This document shows positions 9,269-18,338 of a stretch of 64,000 nt of DNA, piece by piece; within the stretch, counting starts at the first letter, position 1, and every line of letters starts with the position of its first letter. The notes below the pieces were generated by a model that saw nothing but the letters and a program-made list of their open reading frames with translations, was not told where the DNA came from and searched no databases. A program made the translations under genes and the position numbers. The stretch is from Chlorobiaceae bacterium (lineage in GTDB: Bacteria; Bacteroidota; Ignavibacteria; Ignavibacteriales; Ignavibacteriaceae), in assembly GCA_013824085.1 (NCBI GenBank), contig PNNF01000012.1:1-64000 (forward strand), written 5' to 3'.

Positions 9269-11407
9269 TTATTTTAACAGCATCATTTTCTTTGTTTGAA
9301 CAAAATTTCCTACTCTAATCTGATACAAATAAACGCCCGAAGTTAAATCACGTGCATCAAAAATAACTTGATACTCACCAGCATTTTGATGAAGATTAAC
9401 AACCGATTTTACTTCTTGTCCGAGCATATTAAATATTTTAACCTGAACAAAACCATCTGTAGGAATTGAATATTTAATAGTTGTAGTTGGATTAAATGGA
9501 TTCGGATAATTCTGTGATAATGCAAAAGATTTTTGATTTAAGTCATCCTTCTTTACGCTAACAGGCACATAACCAATAAAGTCATCATCTTTGCGAGGAA
9601 CAATTTTATAATTATTGAATGAATAGAAAAGTACTCCTCTCATCTCATCGAGTCTATCGCCAGCACGCATTCTACGATTGTTCCGCACAGTATCCAAGCC
9701 CGCCAACCACAAATTGTGATAAACGTGGTTTCCTTCTTGAAGTTCAACTCTTGTGTTAATGTTTGAAGTATCAGCTACTACAATTTCACCAAAATTACTA
9801 TTGCCACCACCACCTGGTCCAGCAGAACCATCAGCATTTTCATTTATTACTCTAAGAGTTCTATAGCTGATTAAGACAGATTCCCACTGTTCAGCAGGTA
9901 GAGCATTGTTTCCTAAATTTGAAATATCGCGAGTAGAAATTACTCTTGGTGTTGGAAGCGGATTTCCTGAAGAATTAATTACAACTTGTGTAATCGAATC
10001 AAGTCGAGTATTGCTCGTACTTTCCATAACCAATCCACTAATAGTAACATTTTGTCCGCGTCTTAATCCATCAACCGTTGTACCAAAAACCCAAATTCCA
10101 CTCCACGGAGTATTACCATTTTGAATGTAGGTTCTGCGCCCAACCTGATTTCCATCGCCTTGCAAGTCTGAAGTATCAGCAGTTACAATTCCAGTTACAG
10201 TTACTCTTTGATTATTGTAAGGACTAAATCCACCACCATAAGGACTGAATTGAACATCTTGAATTGTGAGAGGTCTGTTTAATACAAGATAAAGGAAATT
10301 ATTTCTAACTGTATCTCCAGGACTTGTAGCAGTTAAACCAAGTGAATTCGAAGATTGAATAAAATAATCAACTAAAGCTGAGTCAGCATTAACTCCGGGA
10401 ATTACTGCAGAAAAAGTTGTATCATTTACTCTTGTCATATTAATAACTTGACGAGCGCCAGTTCCAACTCTATATCTTAAAGAAGTAGCTGCAATTGTTC
10501 CGCCGAGATTAATTTCTCTAATTGTCGCTGTAACAGTTACTGCTTGATTTCTACCAACTAAACCTAAATCTCTTCTAACATTTGAAATTGATGGAGGTGA
10601 TTGCCCAATAATTAAATCTTCTGGAAACATTGGACGGATAACATAAGTACCATCAGTATTTTGTCCAATAACTCCACGAATCATAACAATAGTAGAGCCA
10701 TCCAAAGGAGGATCCCAAGCTCTAACAGCGTAAGTTCTTTTTGAAAAATAAGCTGATTGTCCATGAACAAAAATTTTGTTTCCGAATTGATCAACGATTG
10801 AGAAAGGATTAGCAGCATTTGTACCAACGTTTCTATCAGTTGAAATCACATTTCTAATTACTACGTAAGCTCCTTCAAATTTTTCACCCGTCAAAATATT
10901 TGGAGTTGTTCCAGCAACAAAATCTGAAATGTTTACTTCAACAGGAGTTCTTCTAATATTTTTTGTCCCAACTTGAATAATTGGAATTGATTTAATCACG
11001 TTTATTTGGGTTTGTCTCCCAAATTCTTGAACAACACCAGTAACAATAAAAATTCTTGCAGTATCCATTCCTTCAATATTTGAAGAAGAAACTGTAGTAT
11101 CATCTTGAATAATATTAATTCCATTCCATTCAGTGGATGCGTAGCTAGTATCAGTCAAATAATTTTGCCATCTTGCACCTGCCCACATAATAACTCTTCT
11201 GTCAGTATTTCTATCAACAACAGTCCGAACATTAGCAACACCCAAAACTCTAACAGTATCTCCAGTTCGAGGAGAGCGATCAATATTTGCTCTCAAAGAA
11301 GAATCTGGAACAAATTGAAGATCTCTAACCATATAAAGTGGATATGATTGAGCTAAAATTCCAACTGTTGAAATTAAAAATAAAAGCAGTAATAATTTCG
11401 CTTTCAT
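9269..11407 (-). CDS. T9SS-exported multidomain protein with OB-like domains
   Basis: 712 residues, signal peptide about 1-19. The N-terminal part (DTVRVLGVANVRTV..., GIVQEFGRQTQINVIKS-like segments) and a second region near residues 385-480 (RVTVTGIVTAD, GQNVTISGLVME) resemble the OB-fold or DUF5689-type domains that occur in extracellular nucleases and T9SS cargo. Between them is an Ig-like region (about 270-370). The last 90 residues form a T9SS type-A sorting domain (NYPNPFNPTTTIKYSIP ... GVYLYQIRVG ... MMLLK). There are no HKD, EEP or other clear catalytic motifs, so it may bind rather than cut. It shares the OB-like theme with the PLD protein at the far end of the same operon. Confidence 0.8.
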   Translation of the reverse strand: MKAKLLLLLFLISTVGILAQSYPLYMVRDLQFVPDSSLRANIDRSPRTGDTVRVLGVANVRTVVDRNTDRRVIMWAGARWQNYLTDTSYASTEWNGINIIQDDTTVSSSNIEGMDTARIFIVTGVVQEFGRQTQINVIKSIPIIQVGTKNIRRTPVEVNISDFVAGTTPNILTGEKFEGAYVVIRNVISTDRNVGTNAANPFSIVDQFGNKIFVHGQSAYFSKRTYAVRAWDPPLDGSTIVMIRGVIGQNTDGTYVIRPMFPEDLIIGQSPPSISNVRRDLGLVGRNQAVTVTATIREINLGGTIAATSLRYRVGTGARQVINMTRVNDTTFSAVIPGVNADSALVDYFIQSSNSLGLTATSPGDTVRNNFLYLVLNRPLTIQDVQFSPYGGGFSPYNNQRVTVTGIVTADTSDLQGDGNQVGRRTYIQNGNTPWSGIWVFGTTVDGLRRGQNVTISGLVMESTSNTRLDSITQVVINSSGNPLPTPRVISTRDISNLGNNALPAEQWESVLISYRTLRVINENADGSAGPGGGGNSNFGEIVVADTSNINTRVELQEGNHVYHNLWLAGLDTVRNNRRMRAGDRLDEMRGVLFYSFNNYKIVPRKDDDFIGYVPVSVKKDDLNQKSFALSQNYPNPFNPTTTIKYSIPTDGFVQVKIFNMLGQEVKSVVNLHQNAGEYQVIFDARDLTSGVYLYQIRVGNFVQTKKMMLLK

Positions 11408-11418
11408 AAAAGTAATCC

Positions 11419-13491
11419 TTATTTAATAATTAAAAACTTTCCGGTTTTTATTTTACCGGTATTTTTGTCTCGCACAGTAAAAAGATAAAGACCAGTAGCA
11501 ATTGCTTGGTCGCCATCTGTAATTAAATCCCAAGGATGCTCTCCACCAGACATCTGTTGAATTCCATCTCTTGAGAAAGTCTGAAACCATCGTTGATCTG
11601 AACCGTTACTCGTAGGTGAATGCTCTATTCTTTTTACGATATCACCTGAAAGAGTATATATTGTAATTTCACAATGTGAAGGAAGATTATAAAAATAGAT
11701 TTTTCTTAATCTCTCGGATCTTCCGTCCCAATAAGCTTCGCCATAATAAGGATTAGGATAAACACCAACTTCTACATTCTCGTCTGAAGTTGCAGTTACT
11801 CCCGCAAATATTTTTGCTTGATTAAAAAGCTTTCCTGATTCCAAACTCTCTAATCCGTAGGTTTCATCTCCTTTATCAAAAGCAGTTACAGAGAAGACGT
11901 ATTGCCAACCATTTAACAAATTGTTGACTTCAAATTTGTACCAATAATTTGTAGTATCACCATCAAATTTAACTGGTTGAGCGAGTCGAATATTATTGAA
12001 TCCGGTATTTAGCCCCGCAGTATTTCCAGATGAATCGAATTCAGCCATTTCAAAAAGAGCTGCTTCAAGATTTTGAGTTTCAGTTAAATCGAAGCCCGCA
12101 TTAGTTCTATAAATTCTATAACCTTCAAAATCTTTTACTCCAAGAATTGGATCGACTGAACTTTCTGATCGTCTATCCCAATAGAGAGTAGCTTTGTTAC
12201 TTTCAATAACTACTTTTACTTTAGGATCATTCGGCGGCGTTGGGAGAATGTAACGTTGAATTTTTCCTGTTCCAAAAATATCTTCACCAAGGTCTAAAAT
12301 TCCATTTCTATTTCTATCATTTCCAAAATATGCACGAAGAGCCCACTCTGCACTGCTGAATAAATTATTTTTTTGTTCGCGAGTGTCAAGAGCTGCTGCA
12401 TCAGTTCCAAATTTTTTAGCGCATACAATAGCAAAAACAATATTTAGAGAATCGCCCGGTTTCAAATTTCTGAATGGTCCCACTGAAATTAATTTTGATC
12501 TATTCCCCGGAGTGCGGAGTAAAGCAGGAGTAATATTAGTTGGGAATCGATTGTTGCCTCCAAAAAAACCTTCCATTTTTCTATAACGTTCAACTTCGGT
12601 TGCAGGAGAAAAAAGATTTGGGTCAGTAGTATTTCGGAATTGCCAGCTTGTAAAATTTACGCTATCGGCTCTGCGTGAAGCACCAAGAAATTGCAGACCC
12701 ACATAACTATCAGTAAAACCGATATCACCAATTGCATCAAAAGTATAAGCTACTTTCATCGAGTCTGAAAATCCAACTCCCCTTTTATCAAAGAAAGGAG
12801 TTCCTGAACGAGGTGATGTAATATTTGTATTTCGCACTGGAGCATCAGCCCACAATCCAATATAAAAACTATCGATAAATTTGTTTGAGACGTTTCTAAT
12901 TGTATAATTCATTATCACAAAGTTGTTAGCAAAATTTAAGTTCCAAGCATAACTTTCGTGACGAACAGTAACACCAAGCGGAACGTGATCAATAATAATT
13001 TCTCCATTAAGCAATGTGCGAGCAGTATCAAAATAATCCATAACAAAATCTTGATGAGAAACAGCAAGTGGATTATAAAATTTTGATTGCAGCAATGATG
13101 ACCTTTGAGCTATTCCACTTCCTCTTGCATTGGTGAATTCAAATCCACCACCACGATTAGCAACAGAAGAGACATCGACAGAACCTGTAGAGACGTAAGG
13201 ACCAATCCTTCCGCTTCCAAGTGAGTCGTTACTAATGAACCCGCCAATCCAAAGTCCACCTGAAAAAATATGTTCAATTCCCGAACCTAATGGATATTCA
13301 CAACTTGGCTGCGCTGGCCAATTAGCAAAACCATTTCCAAACATTCCAAAATTTGTAATCGTTAACCCGATGTTGCCAATGTTTGTGAACTTTGTATTGT
13401 CATCATCCATTGGTTTTTGAAATAGCTCTTGGGCGTTGATGTTGATTGAGAAAACTGCGATAAGTAAAAAAGCGATAAAAGTATTTTTCAT
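11419..13491 (-). CDS. Large exported protein with calcium-loop motif and probable C-terminal T9SS-like domain
   Basis: 690 residues from the ATG at 13491. A frame opening at 13572 adds 27 residues that precede the obvious signal peptide (MKNTFIAFLL ... NINA), so the shorter start is preferred. Most of the protein is beta-rich and of a type common and uncharacterised in Ignavibacteria. Residues 392-403 (DRNRNGILDLGE) match the EF-hand loop pattern. A fibronectin-like domain follows (about 435-570, KVVIESNKATLYWDRR). The C-terminus has VGVYPNPYYGE and ends GLYLFTVRDKNTGKIKTGKFLIIK, which resembles a T9SS sorting domain with a divergent start motif. It is the first gene of the surface operon and begins 73 bases after lipA. 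Confidence 0.78.
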   Translation of the reverse strand: MKNTFIAFLLIAVFSININAQELFQKPMDDDNTKFTNIGNIGLTITNFGMFGNGFANWPAQPSCEYPLGSGIEHIFSGGLWIGGFISNDSLGSGRIGPYVSTGSVDVSSVANRGGGFEFTNARGSGIAQRSSLLQSKFYNPLAVSHQDFVMDYFDTARTLLNGEIIIDHVPLGVTVRHESYAWNLNFANNFVIMNYTIRNVSNKFIDSFYIGLWADAPVRNTNITSPRSGTPFFDKRGVGFSDSMKVAYTFDAIGDIGFTDSYVGLQFLGASRRADSVNFTSWQFRNTTDPNLFSPATEVERYRKMEGFFGGNNRFPTNITPALLRTPGNRSKLISVGPFRNLKPGDSLNIVFAIVCAKKFGTDAAALDTREQKNNLFSSAEWALRAYFGNDRNRNGILDLGEDIFGTGKIQRYILPTPPNDPKVKVVIESNKATLYWDRRSESSVDPILGVKDFEGYRIYRTNAGFDLTETQNLEAALFEMAEFDSSGNTAGLNTGFNNIRLAQPVKFDGDTTNYWYKFEVNNLLNGWQYVFSVTAFDKGDETYGLESLESGKLFNQAKIFAGVTATSDENVEVGVYPNPYYGEAYWDGRSERLRKIYFYNLPSHCEITIYTLSGDIVKRIEHSPTSNGSDQRWFQTFSRDGIQQMSGGEHPWDLITDGDQAIATGLYLFTVRDKNTGKIKTGKFLIIK

Positions 13492-13564
13492 TGTATATAT
13501 CATAAAATGTATAATTTGAATATTAAGTTTACGGAACTTCGTAGAATTAAAAAAATTAATCAAG

Positions 13565-14476
13565 CTAATCATTTATCAATATTTTTGCTTGCTCATCTGC
13601 GTGATAAGAACTACGCACTAATGGAGAAGACTCGACAATTTTGAATCCGAACTTTAATCCTTCTTCTTTGAAAAATCGGAATTCATCTAATGTAACGAAT
13701 CTATCAACGGGTAAATGTTGTTTTGTAGGTTGAAGGTATTGTCCAATAGTCAAAAAATCACATCCTTTCGAAACTAAATCTTTCATAAGCTCAACTACTT
13801 CTTCAGTTTTTTCTCCAATGCCAACCATAATTCCACTCTTTGTTTTCAAGCCTTTCTGATGAAACCAATTTATCAATTCAAGACTTCGCTCATACTTAGC
13901 TTGTGGACGCACAGCGTGATATAAGTTTTTAACGGTTTCTAAATTATGATTTAAAATATCAGGAGGATTTTTTAGAATAATTTCAAACGCAGTTTCTTCT
14001 CCCTTAAAATCGGGAATTAAAATTTCAATAGTAGTTTCTGGCATTGATGAACGAATCAATTTAACTGTCTCTGCAAAGATTGACGCTCCACCATCTTTAA
14101 GTTCATCTCTATTTACGGAAGTAATAACAACATGTTTTAAGTTTAATTTTTCGACAGCATCAGCAACGCGACGAGGTTCATCTAAATCAAGCTCAGTCGG
14201 CAATCCAACTTTGATGTTGCAAAATCCACAACTACGAGTACAAGTATCACCAAGAATCATAAAAGTTGCAGTTCTTCTATTCCAACACTCACCAAGATTT
14301 GGACAACGTGCTTCTTCACAAACAGTATTCAATTTATTTGTGCGCATTAAATTTTTTACATCAGTAAAATTCTCTCCGTGTGGAAGTCGAACTTTTAACC
14401 AATCCGGTCTGCGTCCTAAATCAACATTTTTCTTTTCTGACTCTTCCTTAAAAGCTCTTTGATGAGAATTTATCAT
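13565..14476 (-). CDS. lipA: Lipoyl synthase
   Basis: 303 residues. This radical-SAM enzyme inserts two sulfur atoms into octanoyl groups attached to lipoyl domains. Both iron-sulfur clusters are visible: the auxiliary cluster motif CEEARCPNLGECW (C53, C58, C64) and the radical-SAM motif CTRSCGFC (C79, C83, C86). The conserved C-terminal RSSYHADE, whose Arg-Ser-Ser motif supplies a serine ligand to the auxiliary cluster, is also present. The length is typical. Its start codon shares one base with the stop of the E2 gene (TAATG), so it is translationally coupled to the very protein it modifies. Confidence 0.97.
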   Translation of the reverse strand: MINSHQRAFKEESEKKNVDLGRRPDWLKVRLPHGENFTDVKNLMRTNKLNTVCEEARCPNLGECWNRRTATFMILGDTCTRSCGFCNIKVGLPTELDLDEPRRVADAVEKLNLKHVVITSVNRDELKDGGASIFAETVKLIRSSMPETTIEILIPDFKGEETAFEIILKNPPDILNHNLETVKNLYHAVRPQAKYERSLELINWFHQKGLKTKSGIMVGIGEKTEEVVELMKDLVSKGCDFLTIGQYLQPTKQHLPVDRFVTLDEFRFFKEEGLKFGFKIVESSPLVRSSYHADEQAKILIND

Positions 14477-16179
14477 TAATTAATTCCACTAAAATTTTCT
14501 AATTGATCTTTAATAAATTTAAGAAATCTGCCACCAACCATTCCGTCAATAACTCTATGATCGTGAGCTAACGAGAGATACATCAATGGTTTTATTGCGA
14601 TTGAATCAGTGCCATCTATTTCGACAACGACAGGACGCTTAATCACTGCACCAACTCCAAGTATTGCAACTTCAGGTTGATTAATTATCGGCGTTCCGAA
14701 TAAAGTTCCGAATACTCCATAATTTGTAATCGTAAAAGTCCCGCCCGTAATATCATCAGGAATTAATTTTTTAGTTCTTGCTCTCTCTGCTAAATCATTT
14801 ATTGATTTTGCAATTCCGATAATATTTTTTTCATGAGCGTTTTTAATATTTGGAACAATTAATCCATTTGGTTCGAGAGCAACAGCAACACCAAGATTAA
14901 CAAATCGTTTTTGCAAAATTGTTGTTCCTTCAATCACTGAATTTACGAGTGGAAATTCTTTTAGCGCCTTCACTACTGCGTGTGAAACGAATGACATATA
15001 AGTAAGTTTTACGCCTTCATTCTTTAAGAAGGTATCTTTATTTTTTTGGATAAAATTATAAATCTTTGAAACATCAACTTCTAACAATGCAGTTACATGA
15101 ACAGAAGTATCACGGCTTTTAATCATGTGCTGCATAATTTTCTGACGAATGTTATCCATCGGAATTCGTTCAACTAATCCACTTGAATATGCTGGTTCAA
15201 ATTTTTGAGGAGTAAAAAGTTTTTCTGTTATTTTTGCTGCAACGGGAATTACCTCTTTGACTTGAGGTTGAATCTCTTTTTGTGCTTTATTTCTTTTTAA
15301 AAGATAATTCAAAATATCATTCTTTGTTACTCTTCCTTCAAGTCCGCTACCATCAATTTTTTCGAGTTCTTCAAAACTTACTTTTTCTGATTTAGCAATG
15401 TTCATTACGAGTGGTGAATAAAATCGGTTTGATACTTTTGATTCTGAAGTTGACTCCATAGAAATTTCTTTTGGCTCATCTAACAGAGTCTGTTTTGCAA
15501 TCATATCGTGCATAGCATCAGTTTTCAAATCGACAATATGTTGCGTAGAAATTTCTGCTAAATGAACTGCGTGTGTGTCTGATGTGGACAATCTCGCTAC
15601 GATCACTCCAACTGCGACTGTCTCCTGCTCATTAACTAAAATTTCTGTTAATATTCCCTCATTCGGCGAAGGGACTTCAGTATCAACTTTATCAGTGCTT
15701 ATTTCAAAAATAGTTTCATCTTTTTTTACTTTGTCACCAACTTTTTTGTTCCATTTTATTATCGTTCCTTCCATCACCGACTCACCCATTTTCGGCATTG
15801 GAATATCAATCGAAGTTTCAGGAATATTTTTCACAGAATTATTTTGAATTGGTTCAGCGGCAATAATTTCAATCTTTTTTTCTTCCACTTTTGTTGGAGT
15901 TTCTTTTTGTGGAGTCAATTTTGCAGCTCTAACTGAACCGGGTTCGTCATCAATAAAGGCAACAGTTTTCCCAACTTCAATTGTATCGCCTTCATTAAAT
16001 AAAATTTCTACTAAAATTCCTTCAACAGGTGAAGGGACTTCTGTATCAACTTTGTCTGTGCTAATCTCAAAAATTGTTTCATCTTTTTTTACAGTGTCGC
16101 CTGGCTTTTTATACCATTTAATAATTGTGCCTTCCATTATGGACTCACCCATTTTCGGCATCGGTATTTCAATTTTCAT
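14476..16179 (-). CDS. 2-oxoacid dehydrogenase E2 (dihydrolipoyl acyltransferase), two lipoyl domains
   Basis: 567 residues. Two lipoyl domains (about 1-77 and 122-200) each carry the STDKVDTEVPSP motif with the lysine that becomes lipoylated. A peripheral subunit-binding domain follows (about 250-295, FYSPLVMNIAKSEKV ... GLEGRVTKNDIL). The catalytic acyltransferase domain (about 335-567) has the active-site sequence DHRVIDG with His541. This is the core of a pyruvate, branched-chain or related 2-oxoacid dehydrogenase. The two-lipoyl layout is common in this phylum. Together with the E1 fusion next to it, a branched-chain-like enzyme is somewhat favoured, but the acyl substrate cannot be assigned from sequence alone. 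Confidence 0.93.
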   Translation of the reverse strand: MKIEIPMPKMGESIMEGTIIKWYKKPGDTVKKDETIFEISTDKVDTEVPSPVEGILVEILFNEGDTIEVGKTVAFIDDEPGSVRAAKLTPQKETPTKVEEKKIEIIAAEPIQNNSVKNIPETSIDIPMPKMGESVMEGTIIKWNKKVGDKVKKDETIFEISTDKVDTEVPSPNEGILTEILVNEQETVAVGVIVARLSTSDTHAVHLAEISTQHIVDLKTDAMHDMIAKQTLLDEPKEISMESTSESKVSNRFYSPLVMNIAKSEKVSFEELEKIDGSGLEGRVTKNDILNYLLKRNKAQKEIQPQVKEVIPVAAKITEKLFTPQKFEPAYSSGLVERIPMDNIRQKIMQHMIKSRDTSVHVTALLEVDVSKIYNFIQKNKDTFLKNEGVKLTYMSFVSHAVVKALKEFPLVNSVIEGTTILQKRFVNLGVAVALEPNGLIVPNIKNAHEKNIIGIAKSINDLAERARTKKLIPDDITGGTFTITNYGVFGTLFGTPIINQPEVAILGVGAVIKRPVVVEIDGTDSIAIKPLMYLSLAHDHRVIDGMVGGRFLKFIKDQLENFSGIN

Positions 16180-16204
16180 TTCTAAATTTCCTCAAAATAA
16201 AATG

Positions 16205-18310
16205 TTAATATTTTAATAAATCTTTTATTCCTTGATAAATCACTTCTCGCGAAGGCAGCACAGCATACTCAAGCACTGGAGCATACGGAATATGTGCGTC
16301 TTTTGCTGCTATACGTTTTATTGGTGCGTCCAAATATTGAAAACAACTATCTGAAATTCGTGCTGCAATCTCTGCGCCAAATCCGCCTGTTAAAGTATCT
16401 TCGTGAATAATAACCACTTTGTTAGTTTTTTTCACCGAATTAAAAATTGTTTCTTCATCAAGTGGAATGATTGTACGAAGATCAATCACCTCAATAGAAT
16501 AGCCTTCATCAGCAAGTTTTTTTGCGGCGAAAACTGAATCCCACATTGAAGCACCATAAGAAACGACAGTTAAATCTTTTCCTTCTTTTACAATTTTTGC
16601 TTTACCAAATGGAATTAAATATTCGTTGTCGGGCTCAGGAGACATTGCATAACTTTGTCGATAAAGTCCTTTGTGCTCACAAAACAGAACGGGATCATTA
16701 AGTCTCATTGCAGTTTTCAATAGACCTTTTGCATCAGCAGCATTAGAAGGATAAGCGATATAAATTCCGGGTACGTGAGCAAAGATAGATTCAATATTTT
16801 GTGAATGATAAAGTCCACCGTGAATATATCCACCAACTGCAACTCGTGTTACAAGCGGCGTGAACCATTCGTTGTTAGAGCGATATCTAAAAGTTGCAAG
16901 CTCATCTTTCATCTGCATGAATGCTGGCCAAATGTAATCGCCAAATTGAATCTCTACAACGGGACGAAGTCCTGCGAGCGCCATTCCTGTTGCAACGCCC
17001 ATTATACTTGCTTCGGCGAGTGGAGAATTAAAAACTCTCTCTCTTCCAAATTTTGTTGAAAGTCCTTTTGTAGCTGTAAACACGCCTCCCTTTCCATCTG
17101 CAATGTCTTCACCAAAAATATAAATTTTAGGATTCTCTTCTAACTCTTCGTGCAATGCGTGATTGATTGCATCAACCATCACAATTGATTTTCCAGTTGG
17201 TTCGGATTTTTCGTAATCAAAAGTTTTTGAAAGTCCACTCTCATCAAAGACATATTTATCAGCGGTTGAAGCTTCTGGTGACGCTTGTGCGAATGCGTAA
17301 TCAACACTCTTGTCAATCTCATCTGCTACAGAATTTTTCAATTCTTCAATTTCTTCCATCGTCAAAATATTTTCGCTAATTAATTTTTCACTCAATTTTT
17401 TTATTGGATCGCGTTTAATATCATCTTGAATTTCAGAATCTACTCGATATTTTTTTTGGTCATCTGAAGATGAATGAGAAAGGAGACGAACAACATCAGA
17501 CTCAATCAGTACTGGTCCGTTTCCATTTTTGATATAATCAATAGCTTCTTTTGCAGCTTGATAAGATTGAATGAAATCAGTTCCATCAATTTTTAATCGT
17601 AATAAATTTCCGTAACCTTTCATCATTTCAGCAATCGAATTTCCTTCGCCTCCACTCTGTTGCCAAACTGGAACTGAGATTGCATATTTATTATTTTGAA
17701 TATGAAAAAGCACGGGAAGTTTTTCGCGGCTCGCCCAATTTACTGCTTCGTGAAATTCTCCTTGCGATGTTGTTCCTTCACCTGAACTGACGTAAGAAAT
17801 ATTTTTTATTCCATTACGAACTGATGCAAGAGCAGTTCCAACAGCTTGTAAAAATTGAGTTCCCGTTGGTGAAGATTGTGTTGGAAAATTTGAAGTGCGT
17901 TTCATCCCCCAATGACAAGGAAGCTGTCTGCCACCACAAGCAGGATCACTTGCTTTTGCAAAACAAGCTAAGAAAAAATCTGTTGGAGTCATGCCAACCG
18001 ATAAACTCAATGCCATATCACGATAATATGGAAAGAGCCAATCAACTTGCGGATTTATTTGCATTCCAATCGCAACTTGAACTCCTTCATGTCCAGAGCC
18101 AGCAATGTGAAAAAAAGATTTTCCCTGCTTTAGTAAGTTCATTGCTTTGTTGTCAATACTACGCGCAAGTATCATCAAACGAAGCGCCTTAACAAATTCC
18201 TCTTTACTCAAGAGAGAATTATTACTTCCATTGTTCTTCAATTCATTTGCAATCGATTTTTTTTCAATCGATGCTTTCGTCTCTTTTTTTTCTGATACTC
18301 GTTTTGTCAT
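16205..18310 (-). CDS. 2-oxoacid dehydrogenase E1, alpha and beta subunits fused
   Basis: 701 residues. Residues about 35-345 are the thiamine-diphosphate-binding alpha part, with HIAGSGHEGVQVA, FPYYRDMAL, a TPP motif reading GEGTTSQGEFHEA ... NNKYAIS, and SHSSSDDQ, a sequence typical of branched-chain 2-oxoacid dehydrogenases. Residues about 372-701 are the transketolase-like beta part (FGEDIADGKGGVFTATKGL, PLAEASIMGVATGMA, ITVV-type core). Such single-chain E1 proteins are common in Bacteroidota. The usual GDG of the TPP motif is GEG here. A lysine/serine-rich tail of about 30 residues precedes the alpha domain. The gene sits between lipB and E2, consistent with one complex. Confidence 0.92.
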   Translation of the reverse strand: MTKRVSEKKETKASIEKKSIANELKNNGSNNSLLSKEEFVKALRLMILARSIDNKAMNLLKQGKSFFHIAGSGHEGVQVAIGMQINPQVDWLFPYYRDMALSLSVGMTPTDFFLACFAKASDPACGGRQLPCHWGMKRTSNFPTQSSPTGTQFLQAVGTALASVRNGIKNISYVSSGEGTTSQGEFHEAVNWASREKLPVLFHIQNNKYAISVPVWQQSGGEGNSIAEMMKGYGNLLRLKIDGTDFIQSYQAAKEAIDYIKNGNGPVLIESDVVRLLSHSSSDDQKKYRVDSEIQDDIKRDPIKKLSEKLISENILTMEEIEELKNSVADEIDKSVDYAFAQASPEASTADKYVFDESGLSKTFDYEKSEPTGKSIVMVDAINHALHEELEENPKIYIFGEDIADGKGGVFTATKGLSTKFGRERVFNSPLAEASIMGVATGMALAGLRPVVEIQFGDYIWPAFMQMKDELATFRYRSNNEWFTPLVTRVAVGGYIHGGLYHSQNIESIFAHVPGIYIAYPSNAADAKGLLKTAMRLNDPVLFCEHKGLYRQSYAMSPEPDNEYLIPFGKAKIVKEGKDLTVVSYGASMWDSVFAAKKLADEGYSIEVIDLRTIIPLDEETIFNSVKKTNKVVIIHEDTLTGGFGAEIAARISDSCFQYLDAPIKRIAAKDAHIPYAPVLEYAVLPSREVIYQGIKDLLKY

Positions 18311-18338
18311 TCTTCACCTTTGGTTAAAAAATGTTCAG

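Noticed and set aside
13492-13572. N-terminal extension of the 690-residue exported protein
   Set aside because: It would place 27 residues before a normal signal peptide. The ATG at 13491 explains the export signal better.
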